64,000 nucleotides of DNA from Acidipropionibacterium acidipropionici (GTDB taxonomy: Bacteria; Actinomycetota; Actinomycetes; Propionibacteriales; Propionibacteriaceae): assembly GCF_001441165.1 (NCBI RefSeq), contig NZ_CP013126.1:1-64000 (forward strand). Direction: 5' to 3'. The first letter of the stretch is position 1, and each line of letters starts with the position of its first letter. Shown here in pieces: positions 8,750 through 17,272 of the stretch. The position numbers were made by a program, and so were the translations under genes. The notes under the pieces are model-generated. The model was given only the letters and a program-made list of their open reading frames with translations. It did not search any database and had not been told where the DNA came from.

Positions 8750-9780
8750 CCGCGCACCACCCGCCATCGGGGTACATCGAGCTGGAACGCACCGTCGAGT
8801 CCATCCTCGTCGGGCAGCGGCACCGCACCGACTACGGCGACCTCGACGAACTCGCCGCTTCAATCGAGCGTGAGGGACTGCTCCAGCCGATCACGATCAC
8901 TCCCGACGGAGTCCTGGTCTGCGGTGCTCGCCGGCTGGCCGCGATCCGGAAGCTGGGCTGGAAGAGCGTGAACGTGTGGGTGCGCTCGGGGATCTCCGAC
9001 CGCCTCGGGCAGCTCCTGGCCGAGCAGGACGACAACGTGCTGCACAAGCCACTGACCCCGCTAGAAGCCGCCGCCCTCTACCGCGAACTGAAGACGCTCA
9101 TGGCCGAAGACGCCGCCCGCCGCCAGGCCACCACACGGTTCAGCAGCGACCGGCAACCGGTCCCCGACGGTGTGGGAAAATTTCCCACACCGTCCAAACG
9201 GCCCGTCCGCGCCGACGAGCAGGCAGCCGCGATGATCCCTGGCGGCGCCTCTTACAAGACCCACGAGAAGATCAGCTACCTCCAGCAGATCGCCGACAAC
9301 ACTGACCAGCCCGCCGACCTGCGTGAACGGGCGAAAGCAGAACTGGCAGGCATCGAGGACGGCGCCCCCGTCGATCCCGCCTACCGCCGCATCCGCGCCG
9401 ACATCGACCAACACAGCGCAGAGCACTCAACAAGGGATGCGCAGCTGCATCAGCTTGCTGCCGACGCCCTCGCACGCATCCAGGCCGAGAAGCAGTCCAA
9501 GAAACGCCGAGGGCCACGACCGGTCCGGCCCGCCGACGATGGAGAAGTCGTGAGGTATCCGGTGCGGGCGTTCGTACACACCTGGACCGAACTGGCTGAC
9601 TGGTGGACCCACTACGACATCGATGAGCTTGCCCGCGAACTCGACGACGAGCAGTTCGAGACGTTCCTTGCCACCGTGGAGGGCACGCGACGGTTCGCTG
9701 CTGAACTCCGCGCCGCCCGCACCGGGCTCAACGCCGATGATGCTGCGCTGACCGGACGGGCGCGGCTGCGTGCCCTCTGA
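8746..9780 (+). CDS. ParB/Spo0J-like N-terminal domain protein
   Basis: This 344-aa protein has a ParB N-terminal (sulfiredoxin-like, CTP-binding) domain in residues 10-95. Visible parts are YGDLDELAASIEREGLLQPI, then CGARRLAAIRKLGWKSVNVWV, the equivalent of the GERRxxA box. A helical region with PLTPLEAAALYRELKTL follows, where ParB proteins carry the HTH. The C-terminal 100 residues are family-specific. No ParA is present nearby, so it may act as a regulator or nuclease-like factor of the element and not in partition. It starts with GTG overlapping the previous stop. Confidence 0.8.
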   Translation: MTAHHPPSGYIELERTVESILVGQRHRTDYGDLDELAASIEREGLLQPITITPDGVLVCGARRLAAIRKLGWKSVNVWVRSGISDRLGQLLAEQDDNVLHKPLTPLEAAALYRELKTLMAEDAARRQATTRFSSDRQPVPDGVGKFPTPSKRPVRADEQAAAMIPGGASYKTHEKISYLQQIADNTDQPADLRERAKAELAGIEDGAPVDPAYRRIRADIDQHSAEHSTRDAQLHQLAADALARIQAEKQSKKRRGPRPVRPADDGEVVRYPVRAFVHTWTELADWWTHYDIDELARELDDEQFETFLATVEGTRRFAAELRAARTGLNADDAALTGRARLRAL

Positions 9781-9810
9781 TCACGCCCAGACCGACCACG
9801 GGGGCCACGG

Positions 9811-9819
9811 GCGCACCTG
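9811..9819 (+). promoter_or_regulatory. GCGCACCTG motif before the 9826 gene
   Basis: This is a copy of the motif shared by the element's leaders, here only 7 bases before the ATG. CGCCC (9784-9788) can pair with GGGCG (9809-9813), which overlaps the motif. No clear Shine-Dalgarno pairing is seen in this copy. Confidence 0.4.
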
Positions 9820-9825
9820 ACGGGC

Positions 9826-10512
9826 ATGAAGGCTCCCACCCTCGCCCATTCGCACGCACGACGACGCATCGTCATTCTCATCGCAGCCACACTGCTTCTG
9901 CTCGCCGGTCTCGGCGTCTACGGGCTCGCCCGCGGTCCGCACCCCGCCACCGTCTCGGATTCGCCCACAGCGGCAACCGGCCCGCCGGCTTTTCCGACGG
10001 CCTCACCTGACTCCACGGGGACATCTACCTCTCCGACCGTCACCGCCTCCGACGACCCAGAGACGTTCGCGAGGAACGTCGCGCAGGCCCTGTTCACATG
10101 GGACACCGCAAGCGGATTCATGCCTCTGGATTACACCGCGGGGGTGCTGGAGGTCGCCGACCCCACCGGTGAGGAGCAGGCCGGCCTCGCTTCAGACATC
10201 GCCGCGTACCTCCCGTCGCGCGAAGCGTGGCTTCAGCTGCGGCAGTATGCCACCACCCAAACCCTCACCGTCACCGACACCCGCATCCCCGAGGCCTGGG
10301 ATGAAGCGCTCGCCCAGGCCCGGCCAGGTCAGCTGATCCCGGGCACGGCCGCAGTGACGATCGAGGGCATCCGGCACCGTACCGGCACCTGGGAAGGCGA
10401 ACCCGTCGAGTCGGAGCATCAGGTGGCGTTCACGGTGTTCCTCGTCTGCGGACCCACCTACGACACCTGCCACCTGCTGCGTCTCTCGCAGCTCGACAAC
10501 CCCCTGCACTAA
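9826..10512 (+). CDS. Single-pass membrane protein, probable type IV secretion accessory
   Basis: This 228-aa protein has a short basic cytoplasmic start, one membrane helix (IVILIAATLLLLAGLGVYGL, about residues 15-34), a Ser/Thr/Pro-rich linker and a soluble outside domain from about residue 80. A membrane anchor plus an extracytoplasmic domain ahead of a wall hydrolase is the layout of VirB8/TcpC-like proteins. The sequence is too diverged for me to assign that family. Two cysteines near the end (VCGPTYDTC) could form a disulfide. It lies 20 bases before the hydrolase gene. Confidence 0.6.
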   Translation: MKAPTLAHSHARRRIVILIAATLLLLAGLGVYGLARGPHPATVSDSPTAATGPPAFPTASPDSTGTSTSPTVTASDDPETFARNVAQALFTWDTASGFMPLDYTAGVLEVADPTGEEQAGLASDIAAYLPSREAWLQLRQYATTQTLTVTDTRIPEAWDEALAQARPGQLIPGTAAVTIEGIRHRTGTWEGEPVESEHQVAFTVFLVCGPTYDTCHLLRLSQLDNPLH

Positions 10513-10532
10513 CCCCAGGTGGTGACAGTCCA

Positions 10533-12176
10533 GTGTTGAAAAAGATCACCATCGTCGCGCTCGCCCTACTCATGCTTGCGCCGTCCGCGCTCCTCGTCGG
10601 AATCGGGACGCTGATGAACCCCGCCGTCTCAGCAGCCGGCGGATGCGTGGCGCCCGGGTCGTATCTGACCGTCGGAAACGTGCCGCAGTCCCTGGAGGTG
10701 ACCACCGCAGACGGCACCACGTTCACGCTCAACCACCGACAGCTCACCCACGCCGCGACGATCATCGACACCGGTTCGCAGATCGACGGAGTCACCCGTG
10801 ACGGGGTCGAGATCGCGCTCATGGCCGCACTGACCGAGTCAACGCTGCGGATGCTGTCGAACACCAGCGCCTACCCCGAGTCCGACACCTACCCCAACGA
10901 CGGGGACGGCTCCGACCATGACTCCCTCGGTCTGTTCCAGATGCGCCCCCAGTCCGGCTGGGGAACCGTCGCCGAACTCATGGACCCGGGCTATCAGGCC
11001 CGGGCCTTCTTCGGCGGTCCGACCGGCCCCAACGGAGGGTCCCCGCGGGGCCTGCTCGACATCCCCGGTTGGGAGCAGATGGACAAAGGCGAAGCCGCCC
11101 AAGCCGTCGAAGTCTCCGCCTACCCCGACCGATACCGCAACTACGAGCCGGTCGCCGCCACCCTCCTGACCACCCTCACCAGCGGAAGCAGCGACAGTGC
11201 GAACAGCAAGGCGGTGGCGGGTAAGGTTCCAGAATCCTCGCGGGTGGTGTTCCCCCTGCCCGCGGACACGTGGGTGCTGACCAGCCCGTTCGGATGGCGA
11301 AGCCACCCCATCAGCGGCGAACGGAAGCTGCACGCCGGTACCGACTTCGCCGCCCCGGACGGCACCGCGATCCTCGCCGCCGCCGACGGAGTCGTCACCG
11401 TCTCGAACTACAGCCAGTCCGGCGGCGGCATCATCGTCATCGAGCACACCATCCGCGGTGAGAAGGTCGCGACCGCCTACATTCACATGTGGCACGACGG
11501 CATCCACGTCGCCGTCGGCGACACCGTGACCGCCGGCCAGCACATCGGCGACGTCGGCTCCAGCGGGCAGAGCACCGGCCCGCACCTGCACTTCGAGGTC
11601 CGTCCCGGCGGCACGAACGCCGAAGCCATCGACCCCGCGGCGTGGCTCAACGACCACGACGCCGCCGACCTGCCCGCCAGTGACACCCCGAACACGCCAG
11701 GCACCGGTGGCTGCAAAGCCGGCACAAGTCCGGGCGACGGGCCCGACGAGGTCAGCGGGGACCCGGATCGGATGGTCGAGGATCCGACCAGTGCCGGGCA
11801 GATCACCGCCCGCATGCTCCACCTCTACCAACAAGCCTCCGCCACGTTCCCGGACACCTCCTGGGCCTGCTACTCACCCCGCCCCGGCACCCGCAGCGAG
11901 CACCCGCTCGGGCGAGCTTGTGACATCACCTTCGGCAACCCGATCGGCGGGCGGCCCACACCCGAGCAGCTAGAAGCCGGCTGGGCGGTGACGAACTGGA
12001 TGAAGGACCACGCCGAAACCTTGGGCGTCGAATACCTCATCTGGCAGGGACAGATCTGGTCCCTGGCCCGCGCCGATGAAGGCTGGCGGCCCTACAACGG
12101 CGGCGGCATGCACGACCCCTCCGATGTCACCGGAGGCCACTACGACCACCTCCACGTCACCGTGCAGGAAGGCTGA
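10533..12176 (+). CDS. M23-family peptidoglycan endopeptidase of the conjugation apparatus (VirB1-like role)
   Basis: This 547-aa exported protein opens the cell wall for the transfer channel. It has a signal peptide or N-terminal anchor (VALALLMLAPSALLVGIGTL) and a helical region with SLGLFQMRPQSGWG, resembling lysozyme-like domains. The M23 core has HAGTDFAAPDG near residue 266 and HLHFEV near 350, which supply the zinc ligands. A C-terminal domain with RACDITFGNP and GHYDHLHVTV resembles the ARB-07466 type seen in such hydrolases. It starts at GTG 10533. Confidence 0.8.
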   Translation: MLKKITIVALALLMLAPSALLVGIGTLMNPAVSAAGGCVAPGSYLTVGNVPQSLEVTTADGTTFTLNHRQLTHAATIIDTGSQIDGVTRDGVEIALMAALTESTLRMLSNTSAYPESDTYPNDGDGSDHDSLGLFQMRPQSGWGTVAELMDPGYQARAFFGGPTGPNGGSPRGLLDIPGWEQMDKGEAAQAVEVSAYPDRYRNYEPVAATLLTTLTSGSSDSANSKAVAGKVPESSRVVFPLPADTWVLTSPFGWRSHPISGERKLHAGTDFAAPDGTAILAAADGVVTVSNYSQSGGGIIVIEHTIRGEKVATAYIHMWHDGIHVAVGDTVTAGQHIGDVGSSGQSTGPHLHFEVRPGGTNAEAIDPAAWLNDHDAADLPASDTPNTPGTGGCKAGTSPGDGPDEVSGDPDRMVEDPTSAGQITARMLHLYQQASATFPDTSWACYSPRPGTRSEHPLGRACDITFGNPIGGRPTPEQLEAGWAVTNWMKDHAETLGVEYLIWQGQIWSLARADEGWRPYNGGGMHDPSDVTGGHYDHLHVTVQEG

Positions 12177-12184
12177 GGGGCCAT

Positions 12185-12451
12185 ATGGACGTGTTCCCTA
12201 ACTTCGACGGACTCGGCGGCATCGGAGACCTCCGCGAGGTCGTCGGCGCACTGCTGACGATCGTGCTGATCGTGGCGGTGCACATGCTGATCGTCTCCGC
12301 GATCATCTGGGCGATCGCCTCCGCGAACGGGAACCTTGCCGCTGCCTCCAAGGCCCGTGCCGGTGTGCTTGTCGCGCTTGGTGCGGCGGTCCTCGCCGGT
12401 GGCGGTGTGGCTTGGATGAACTGGCTCATGCACCTCGGCGAGCAGCTCTAG
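12185..12451 (+). CDS. DUF6112-like small membrane protein (copy 1)
   Basis: This 88-aa protein has two membrane helices (ALLTIVLIVAVHMLIVSAII and GVLVALGAAVLAGGGVAWM) joined by a short loop with ASANGNL. Size, topology and position resemble VirB2/TrbC-type pilin subunits, but that is inference. The 13014 gene is a diverged paralogue, sharing REVVGALLT / RTIVGAVMT and the KARAGVLVALGAA / KVGVLVSCGAA block. Its stop overlaps that of the convergent Nudix gene. Confidence 0.7.
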   Translation: MDVFPNFDGLGGIGDLREVVGALLTIVLIVAVHMLIVSAIIWAIASANGNLAAASKARAGVLVALGAAVLAGGGVAWMNWLMHLGEQL

Positions 12452-12873
12452 TAGTCATCGCTGCTCTGCCGGTGTGGAATAGGGATGATGCCGGCGTGGG
12501 CGAGATAGCTGGCCAGATCGTGGGTCAATAGCACCTGATCCAGTTGCTCCGGGGTGAACCAGCGCACATCGACAGCGTCGTCGCCCGCATGGAGCGTACC
12601 GCCGGTCGGGGTGGCGTCGAAGTCGTGCACCTCGAACACCCGACCGTCCCCGGTCGGGATCTCCACCATCCAGAGCTCCCGGCCGATCTCGACGAGGAGA
12701 CCTGTCTCCTCGAACGCCTCCCGCGCTGCCGCCTCGGCGAGCGTCTCGCCGGGCTCGACCGACCCGCCGGGCACCGACCAGCGCCCTTTCTCCGGCTCAG
12801 TCCCGCGCAAGGCCAGCAGCACTCGCCCGTGCGAGTCGGTGATGACTGCACTGGCTGCCTGTACCCGTTCCAT
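12448..12873 (-). CDS. Nudix hydrolase
   Basis: This 141-aa protein has a complete Nudix box: GGSVEPGETLAEAAAREAFEETGL fits GX5EX7REUXEEXGU. Nudix enzymes cleave nucleoside diphosphates linked to another moiety. The substrate cannot be read from sequence. RWSVPGG and FEVHDFDATP are typical of MutT/NADH-type members. It is the only minus-strand gene between two DUF6112 paralogues in a + strand operon, so it looks like inserted cargo. The stop codons of this gene and the 12185 gene overlap. The start at 12873 gives a normal family length. Confidence 0.88.
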   Translation of the reverse strand: MERVQAASAVITDSHGRVLLALRGTEPEKGRWSVPGGSVEPGETLAEAAAREAFEETGLLVEIGRELWMVEIPTGDGRVFEVHDFDATPTGGTLHAGDDAVDVRWFTPEQLDQVLLTHDLASYLAHAGIIPIPHRQSSDDY

Positions 12874-12939
12874 ACCTCCTCACCCTACAGCCGAGCTGCG
12901 CCGCTGTTCCGCGTGTCCGAGCGTGGCCTGGGTGGGGGT

Positions 12940-13013
12940 GTGCACCTGAGAGGCGAACCACCATCCGCCACGCCGCCCGCTGTGAGCGGCGCTCGTCGTG
13001 AGGAGCAATCACC
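12940..13013 (+). promoter_or_regulatory. Leader with GTGCACCTG motif and hairpin
   Basis: The motif GTGCACCTG is at 12940-12948. Further down, CCGCT and AGCGG flank a GTG loop within a GC-rich palindromic stretch (about 12972-12992). The Shine-Dalgarno GAGGAG is only imperfectly complementary to the motif (TGCACCTGA against GTGAGGAGCA, seven of nine positions), so SD sequestration is weak in this copy. Confidence 0.4.
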
Positions 13014-13337
13014 GTGTTCGACCTCGCCACCACCATTCTCGCCGCCGGTCCTGGGCTCGTGCCGATGGAGATCAACATCGAGCCCAATGACAGCGGGTTG
13101 CCTGGCATCGCGCAGCTTCGCACCATCGTCGGGGCCGTGATGACGGTCGGGCTCATCCTCTCCGTCCTCGCGCTCATCGTTTCCGCCGTGGTGTGGGGAT
13201 TCGGTGCCAACAGCTCCAACCCGCACCTGGCCTCCCGTGGGAAGGTCGGCGTCCTGGTCTCCTGCGGCGCCGCGATCCTCTGCGGAGCCGCCGTCACCTT
13301 GATCAACTTCTTCTGGAACGTCGGCCAGCAGGTTTGA
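13014..13337 (+). CDS. DUF6112-like small membrane protein (copy 2)
   Basis: This 107-aa protein starts at GTG 13014 behind GAGGAG. It has an N-terminal hydrophobic stretch, then two membrane helices (VMTVGLILSVLALIVSAVVWG and GVLVSCGAAILCGAAVTLIN). It is similar in topology and in short blocks to the 88-aa protein at 12185, so the two look like diverged duplicates separated by the Nudix insertion. Probable membrane subunit of the transfer channel. Confidence 0.7.
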   Translation: MFDLATTILAAGPGLVPMEINIEPNDSGLPGIAQLRTIVGAVMTVGLILSVLALIVSAVVWGFGANSSNPHLASRGKVGVLVSCGAAILCGAAVTLINFFWNVGQQV

Positions 13338-13371
13338 CCCACCCATCCACCAACTCCCATGGAGGTTCGTG

Positions 13372-14841
13372 ATGGGTGTCTGCGATGTTCCCGTCATCTC
13401 CACCGTCTGCGACACCGCAGGCGAAGCCGCCGCGAGTCTGGTCTCGGCGCCGTTCGATTGGCTGGCCTCCGCGATGGGCCAGGCTGCCGGCTGGCTGTTC
13501 GAGGCCGTCTGGACAGTGTTCGACACCACCACCCTCGTTGACGTGACCAGCGACGAGTATGTCGCGGTCTACAACATCCTCTTCGGCATCGCCGTGTTCG
13601 TGATGCTCCTGTTCTTCTGTCTCCAACTCATCACTGGCCTCATCCGACGCGACCCCACTGCCTTGTCCCGTGCGGCGCTCGGTCTGGCCAAGAGCGTGCT
13701 GGGCTCGTTCGTGGTCATCACCCTGACTGCGCTGCTGCTGGAGATCGTCGATCAGCTCTGCGTCGGGATCATCCAGGCCGCCGGCGAGACCACCGAATCG
13801 ATGGGCGACAAGATCGCCCTGCTCGCCGCCGGGCTGACCGGCATTTCTAACGCCGCACCTGGGGTCGGAGCGATCATCACGATCTTCCTCGCCGGGCTCG
13901 CGATCTCCGCGGCCGCGATTGTGTGGCTGTCTCTGCTCGTGCGCAAGGCCCTGTTGCTGGTCGCGATCGTACTCGCTCCGCTCGCGTTCTCCGGGGCGTC
14001 GTGGGATGCGGCTCGGGGATGGATCAGCAAGTGGGCGATGTTCGTCATCGCCCTGATCGTCTCCAAGCTCGTTCTGGTGGTGATGTTTCTCGTCGCGATC
14101 ACCCAGGTCTCCGCACCCATCGATGGAGATCTCGCCTCGGTCAGTGACCCGATCGCAGGGGTCGTGCTGATGCTCATGGCGGCCTTCGCGCCGTATCTGA
14201 CGTACAAGTTCATCGCGTTCGTCGGCTTCGACATGTACCACGCCATCGGCTCGGAGCAGGACGCCAAGCAGGCGCTCAACCGGCCCGTCCCGACTCCCAG
14301 CAAGCCGCAGAACGGACAGGAGCCGAAGAAGGTCCTCGACGGCAACGACCCCAAGACGCCCGCGGGTGGTGCCAGCGGTGGAGACGGCGGAGGCGGGCCG
14401 ACACCGCCGGCACCGAAGCCGAGCCCGGCTTCCTCCGACCCCTCGGCCAGCTCCGGCGGCGGCGCGGCCAGCGGCACGGCCAGCGCCGGGGCAGGAACCA
14501 GCGCGGGTGCTGGCGCTGGTGGTGGTGCCGGAGCGGCAGGAGCGGGTGCGGCGGCAGGTCCGGCGGCAGGCGCGGTCATCGCGGCGAAGGCCGCTAAGGA
14601 TTCCGCGACCGCCGGGCCGAAAGCGGGCCAGGAGCTTGCTGGGCAAGGCGAGAACGTCGCAGACGACGCGGGACAGACCGGCTCCACACCTCCGCCGGCG
14701 CCGACAAGTCCGTCTGCACCGGGCGCTCCGCGCCCTCCGACCGGGCACACCCCGTCTCCGCAGTCACCGTCGCCTGCGTCGACACCGCAGCCTCGCACGC
14801 CACCGCAGCAGACCCCGCCGCAGAAGAACGGGAAGGAGTGA
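13372..14841 (+). CDS. VirB6/TrbL-like multi-pass conjugal transfer protein
   Basis: This 489-aa protein has several membrane helices in residues 55-290, including ILFGIAVFVMLLFFCLQLI, FVVITLTALLLEIV, ALLLVAIVLAPLAFSG and VVLMLMAAFAPYLTY. This matches the inner-membrane channel component VirB6/TrbL. The C-terminal third is Gly/Ala/Pro-rich and low in complexity, with a long run of small residues around 350-420. I chose the ATG at 13372 over the adjacent in-frame GTG at 13369 because GGAGG lies six bases upstream. It ends six bases before the SCO6880 gene. Confidence 0.75.
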   Translation: MGVCDVPVISTVCDTAGEAAASLVSAPFDWLASAMGQAAGWLFEAVWTVFDTTTLVDVTSDEYVAVYNILFGIAVFVMLLFFCLQLITGLIRRDPTALSRAALGLAKSVLGSFVVITLTALLLEIVDQLCVGIIQAAGETTESMGDKIALLAAGLTGISNAAPGVGAIITIFLAGLAISAAAIVWLSLLVRKALLLVAIVLAPLAFSGASWDAARGWISKWAMFVIALIVSKLVLVVMFLVAITQVSAPIDGDLASVSDPIAGVVLMLMAAFAPYLTYKFIAFVGFDMYHAIGSEQDAKQALNRPVPTPSKPQNGQEPKKVLDGNDPKTPAGGASGGDGGGGPTPPAPKPSPASSDPSASSGGGAASGTASAGAGTSAGAGAGGGAGAAGAGAAAGPAAGAVIAAKAAKDSATAGPKAGQELAGQGENVADDAGQTGSTPPPAPTSPSAPGAPRPPTGHTPSPQSPSPASTPQPRTPPQQTPPQKNGKE

Positions 14842-14847
14842 CCGGGG

Positions 14848-16311
14848 ATGAGTGAGTTCACGAGATCGTCTGCGGGAGAGCTCGTACCGGTGAAGTTCTC
14901 CCGCCTTTCACGGCGCGGCGTCCTCCTCGGTCTCTCCCTCTCCCAACTTGTCACGCTCGCCGTCGGCGTGCTGACAGTGGTCTGTGCCCTGTACGCCGGT
15001 GGCGGGATCCTGCTGGCCTACACCGCACCGATCTGGGTAAGCGCTGGGGCACTGACCTGGGTGCCGATCGCGGGCCGGGCAGCGGTGGAGTGGGTGCCGG
15101 TCGTCTTCTGGTTTCTCTGGCGCAGCACCGGCGGGCAGCTTCTCTACCGCCGCCGCATCGTCACGCCCCGCCCGGAGGGCACCCTCGCGCTGCCTGGTGA
15201 CATGGCCCGCCTGCGCGAATACTCCGACCCCGAGACTGGGGCAGGGATGATCCACGATCCCCACTCAGGGACGCTCACCGTGGTCTGCGGGGTCACCCAC
15301 CCCGCTTTCGTCCTCTTGGACCCTGGAGAGCAGGAACGCCGCGTCACCTCCTGGGGCCGGGTGCTGGCGACCGTGTGCCGCTCCGGGCGCATCGCCACCC
15401 TCCAGATCTTGGAGCGGACCCTGCCCGATTCCGGCACCGGGCTCGCGGAATGGTGGGCCAGCCACGGCACCGACGACGATTCCTGGGCGGCGAACACGTA
15501 TGCGGAGCTGATCGACCGGGCCGGGCCTGCTGGGGAACGCCACGCCACCACGCTCTCCCTGTCTCTCGACATGAAGGCGGCGGCGCGGCAGATCCGCACC
15601 GCAGGCGGTGGCATCCGCGGCGCCGCCGCCGTTCTCCGGCAGGAGATGGCCACTCTCACTGCCGCGCTGCGCTCTGCCGACCTGACCCCCTCGGGGTGGC
15701 TCACACCGGGACAGATCGCGGTCATCCTGCGTTCCGCCTACGACCCGGCGATCGCCGCGACCCTAGAACGCCATGGCGAACTCGGCCAGGATCTTGCCGC
15801 CGCGGGGCCAGTCGCCGTCAACGAGTCCTGGGGCAGGCTTCGAACCGACTCTGCGCATCACGCGGTGCTGTGGATCAGCGAGTGGCCCCGCTCGATGGTC
15901 TACCCCGGATTCCTCTCACCCGTGCTGCTCTCCACCGGCATCCAGCGCAGCTTCTCGCTGCTGTGCACGCCGATGCGCTCGGACCAGGCCGCCCGCGACA
16001 TCCGCAAGAAGAAGGTCGAGCACATTTCCGACCAGGCGCAGCGCGCCAAAATCGGGCAAATCGAGGACGCCTTCCAGACGGCTGAGTTCCATGACGTACT
16101 CCAGCAAGAAGCCGACCTCACCGCCGGCCACGGCATCCTGCGTTACACCGGCCTCATCGCGATCTCCGCGGCCACCGTGGAAGAACTCGACGCGGCTGTC
16201 TCAGCGATCGAGCAGGCGGCAATCCAAGCGTCCTGCGAAACGCGCTTGCTCGTCGGCCAGCAAGCCGCCGCGTTCACCGCCGCTGCCCTTCCACTGTGCC
16301 GACGCCTCTGA
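14848..16311 (+). CDS. SCO6880-family conjugal transfer protein
   Basis: This 487-aa protein has two N-terminal membrane helices (SLSQLVTLAVGVLTVVCALY and a second around TAPIWVSAGALTWVPIAG), then a large soluble domain. It belongs to the SCO6880 family found in actinobacterial ICEs and plasmids, where it stands for the VirB3 and N-terminal VirB4 functions and pairs with a separate ATPase. The ATPase is encoded at 18106. Motifs include HPAFVLLDPGEQERRV and WISEWPRSMVYPGFLSPVLL. Normally the ATPase follows closely; here a DUF4062 cargo gene and a hypothetical gene intervene. Confidence 0.8.
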   Translation: MSEFTRSSAGELVPVKFSRLSRRGVLLGLSLSQLVTLAVGVLTVVCALYAGGGILLAYTAPIWVSAGALTWVPIAGRAAVEWVPVVFWFLWRSTGGQLLYRRRIVTPRPEGTLALPGDMARLREYSDPETGAGMIHDPHSGTLTVVCGVTHPAFVLLDPGEQERRVTSWGRVLATVCRSGRIATLQILERTLPDSGTGLAEWWASHGTDDDSWAANTYAELIDRAGPAGERHATTLSLSLDMKAAARQIRTAGGGIRGAAAVLRQEMATLTAALRSADLTPSGWLTPGQIAVILRSAYDPAIAATLERHGELGQDLAAAGPVAVNESWGRLRTDSAHHAVLWISEWPRSMVYPGFLSPVLLSTGIQRSFSLLCTPMRSDQAARDIRKKKVEHISDQAQRAKIGQIEDAFQTAEFHDVLQQEADLTAGHGILRYTGLIAISAATVEELDAAVSAIEQAAIQASCETRLLVGQQAAAFTAAALPLCRRL

Positions 16312-16315
16312 CTGG

Positions 16316-17173
16316 TCAGCCGACATGGAACTCGCGTTCCCTGGCCTCTCCGTTCTCGGTCCAGCGGATGCGCAGGATGTCTGGATCACCGCCACCCATC
16401 ATGTGTTCGACGTTGACGCGGCGGGTCTGACCGGCGTGGATGGTCGTGGGCGTGGCATCGCTGAGGACGAACATGCTGGGGTTTTCGCCGACGGCGTCGA
16501 AGGTGACTTCATGTGCGTCCTGGTCGCCGGTGTTCGTCACGTCGATCCAGTGGCGGGTCTTGTAGCGAGGCTTACCCTTCTTGTCATAGTCCCGGATCTC
16601 GCGCTCTTGCTGCGGCTGTACCTGGTACTGGACTCCGCTGGCGGGCCGGTTCAGCACCGGTACGCCCAAGTCGAGGTTCGCGATGTCGAACTCGATGGCC
16701 TTCCAGACCTCATGTTCGAGCTGGGACACGTTGCTGAACTCGCCGAGCAGACCTCGGTCCTGAATCTGCTGCTTGAATGCCCGCAGCCCCTCCAACTGCT
16801 TCGTGTCGACATCGTTGGGCAGCGGTGCCGTCGAGAAGTAGAGGTGAACGGGCTTGCCCTGCTCGACGGCGCGCTCGATCTCCTCGACCGTCCCGGACAC
16901 CGCGCCCGGCGTGGGAGAGCCGAGCCGACTACCGAACAGCGCGAAGACGACATCGGAGTCGTCTACTCCCTGAGCGTTGATGAGGGACTGCGGATGGTCA
17001 CCCATCTGAGGCACCGATGACGTCTCCCACCGCCAGGGCTGCAGGATGACTTGCTTGTTACGGGCGTTCGCGTCGTTCCACCCGTAGATCGCAGCCTCGA
17101 CCGCGTCCCGAGCGTCGGTGATGTCGGAAGGAGACGCGATCATCACGCGCAGAACATTCGCAACAAAGGCCAT
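16316..17173 (-). CDS. DUF4062-domain protein, candidate defence or signalling cargo
   Basis: This 285-aa protein begins MAFVANVLRVMIASPSDITD, the classic start of DUF4062, with FALFGSRLGSPT and EEIERAVEQGKPVHLYFS further on. DUF4062 is a Rossmann-like, TIR/SLOG-related domain often fused to STAND NTPases. Here it stands alone with a C-terminal domain (about 185-285) rich in beta strands (HWIDVTNTGDQDAHEVTFD) that resembles an Ig-like fold. It is on the strand opposite the transfer genes and its end abuts the SCO6880 stop. I set the start at 17173, where the conserved domain begins; a longer frame upstream would overlap the next leader. Confidence 0.75.
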   Translation of the reverse strand: MAFVANVLRVMIASPSDITDARDAVEAAIYGWNDANARNKQVILQPWRWETSSVPQMGDHPQSLINAQGVDDSDVVFALFGSRLGSPTPGAVSGTVEEIERAVEQGKPVHLYFSTAPLPNDVDTKQLEGLRAFKQQIQDRGLLGEFSNVSQLEHEVWKAIEFDIANLDLGVPVLNRPASGVQYQVQPQQEREIRDYDKKGKPRYKTRHWIDVTNTGDQDAHEVTFDAVGENPSMFVLSDATPTTIHAGQTRRVNVEHMMGGGDPDILRIRWTENGEAREREFHVG

Positions 17174-17235
17174 AGCCACAACGGTACGGCCAAGCACTGA
17201 CACTACGGCCGGGACAACGCTGCCGGGACGCGATC

Positions 17236-17272
17236 GCGCACCTCCTAGACACACCACGTCTGAGGAGGCACC
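17236..17272 (+). promoter_or_regulatory. Leader with GCGCACCTC motif and SD-sequestering hairpin
   Basis: The motif GCGCACCTC (17236-17244) runs directly into a hairpin. CCTCCT-A-GAC (17241-17250) pairs with GTC-TG-AGGAGG (17258-17268) around a seven-base loop. The 3' arm is the complete Shine-Dalgarno AGGAGG of the gene starting at 17273, so the folded leader would hide it. Confidence 0.55.

Noticed and set aside
13303-14954. Two long minus-strand frames across the VirB6-like gene
   Set aside because: The + strand protein has membrane helices and operon context; the antisense frames are Arg/Asp- or Pro/Ala-rich without motifs.
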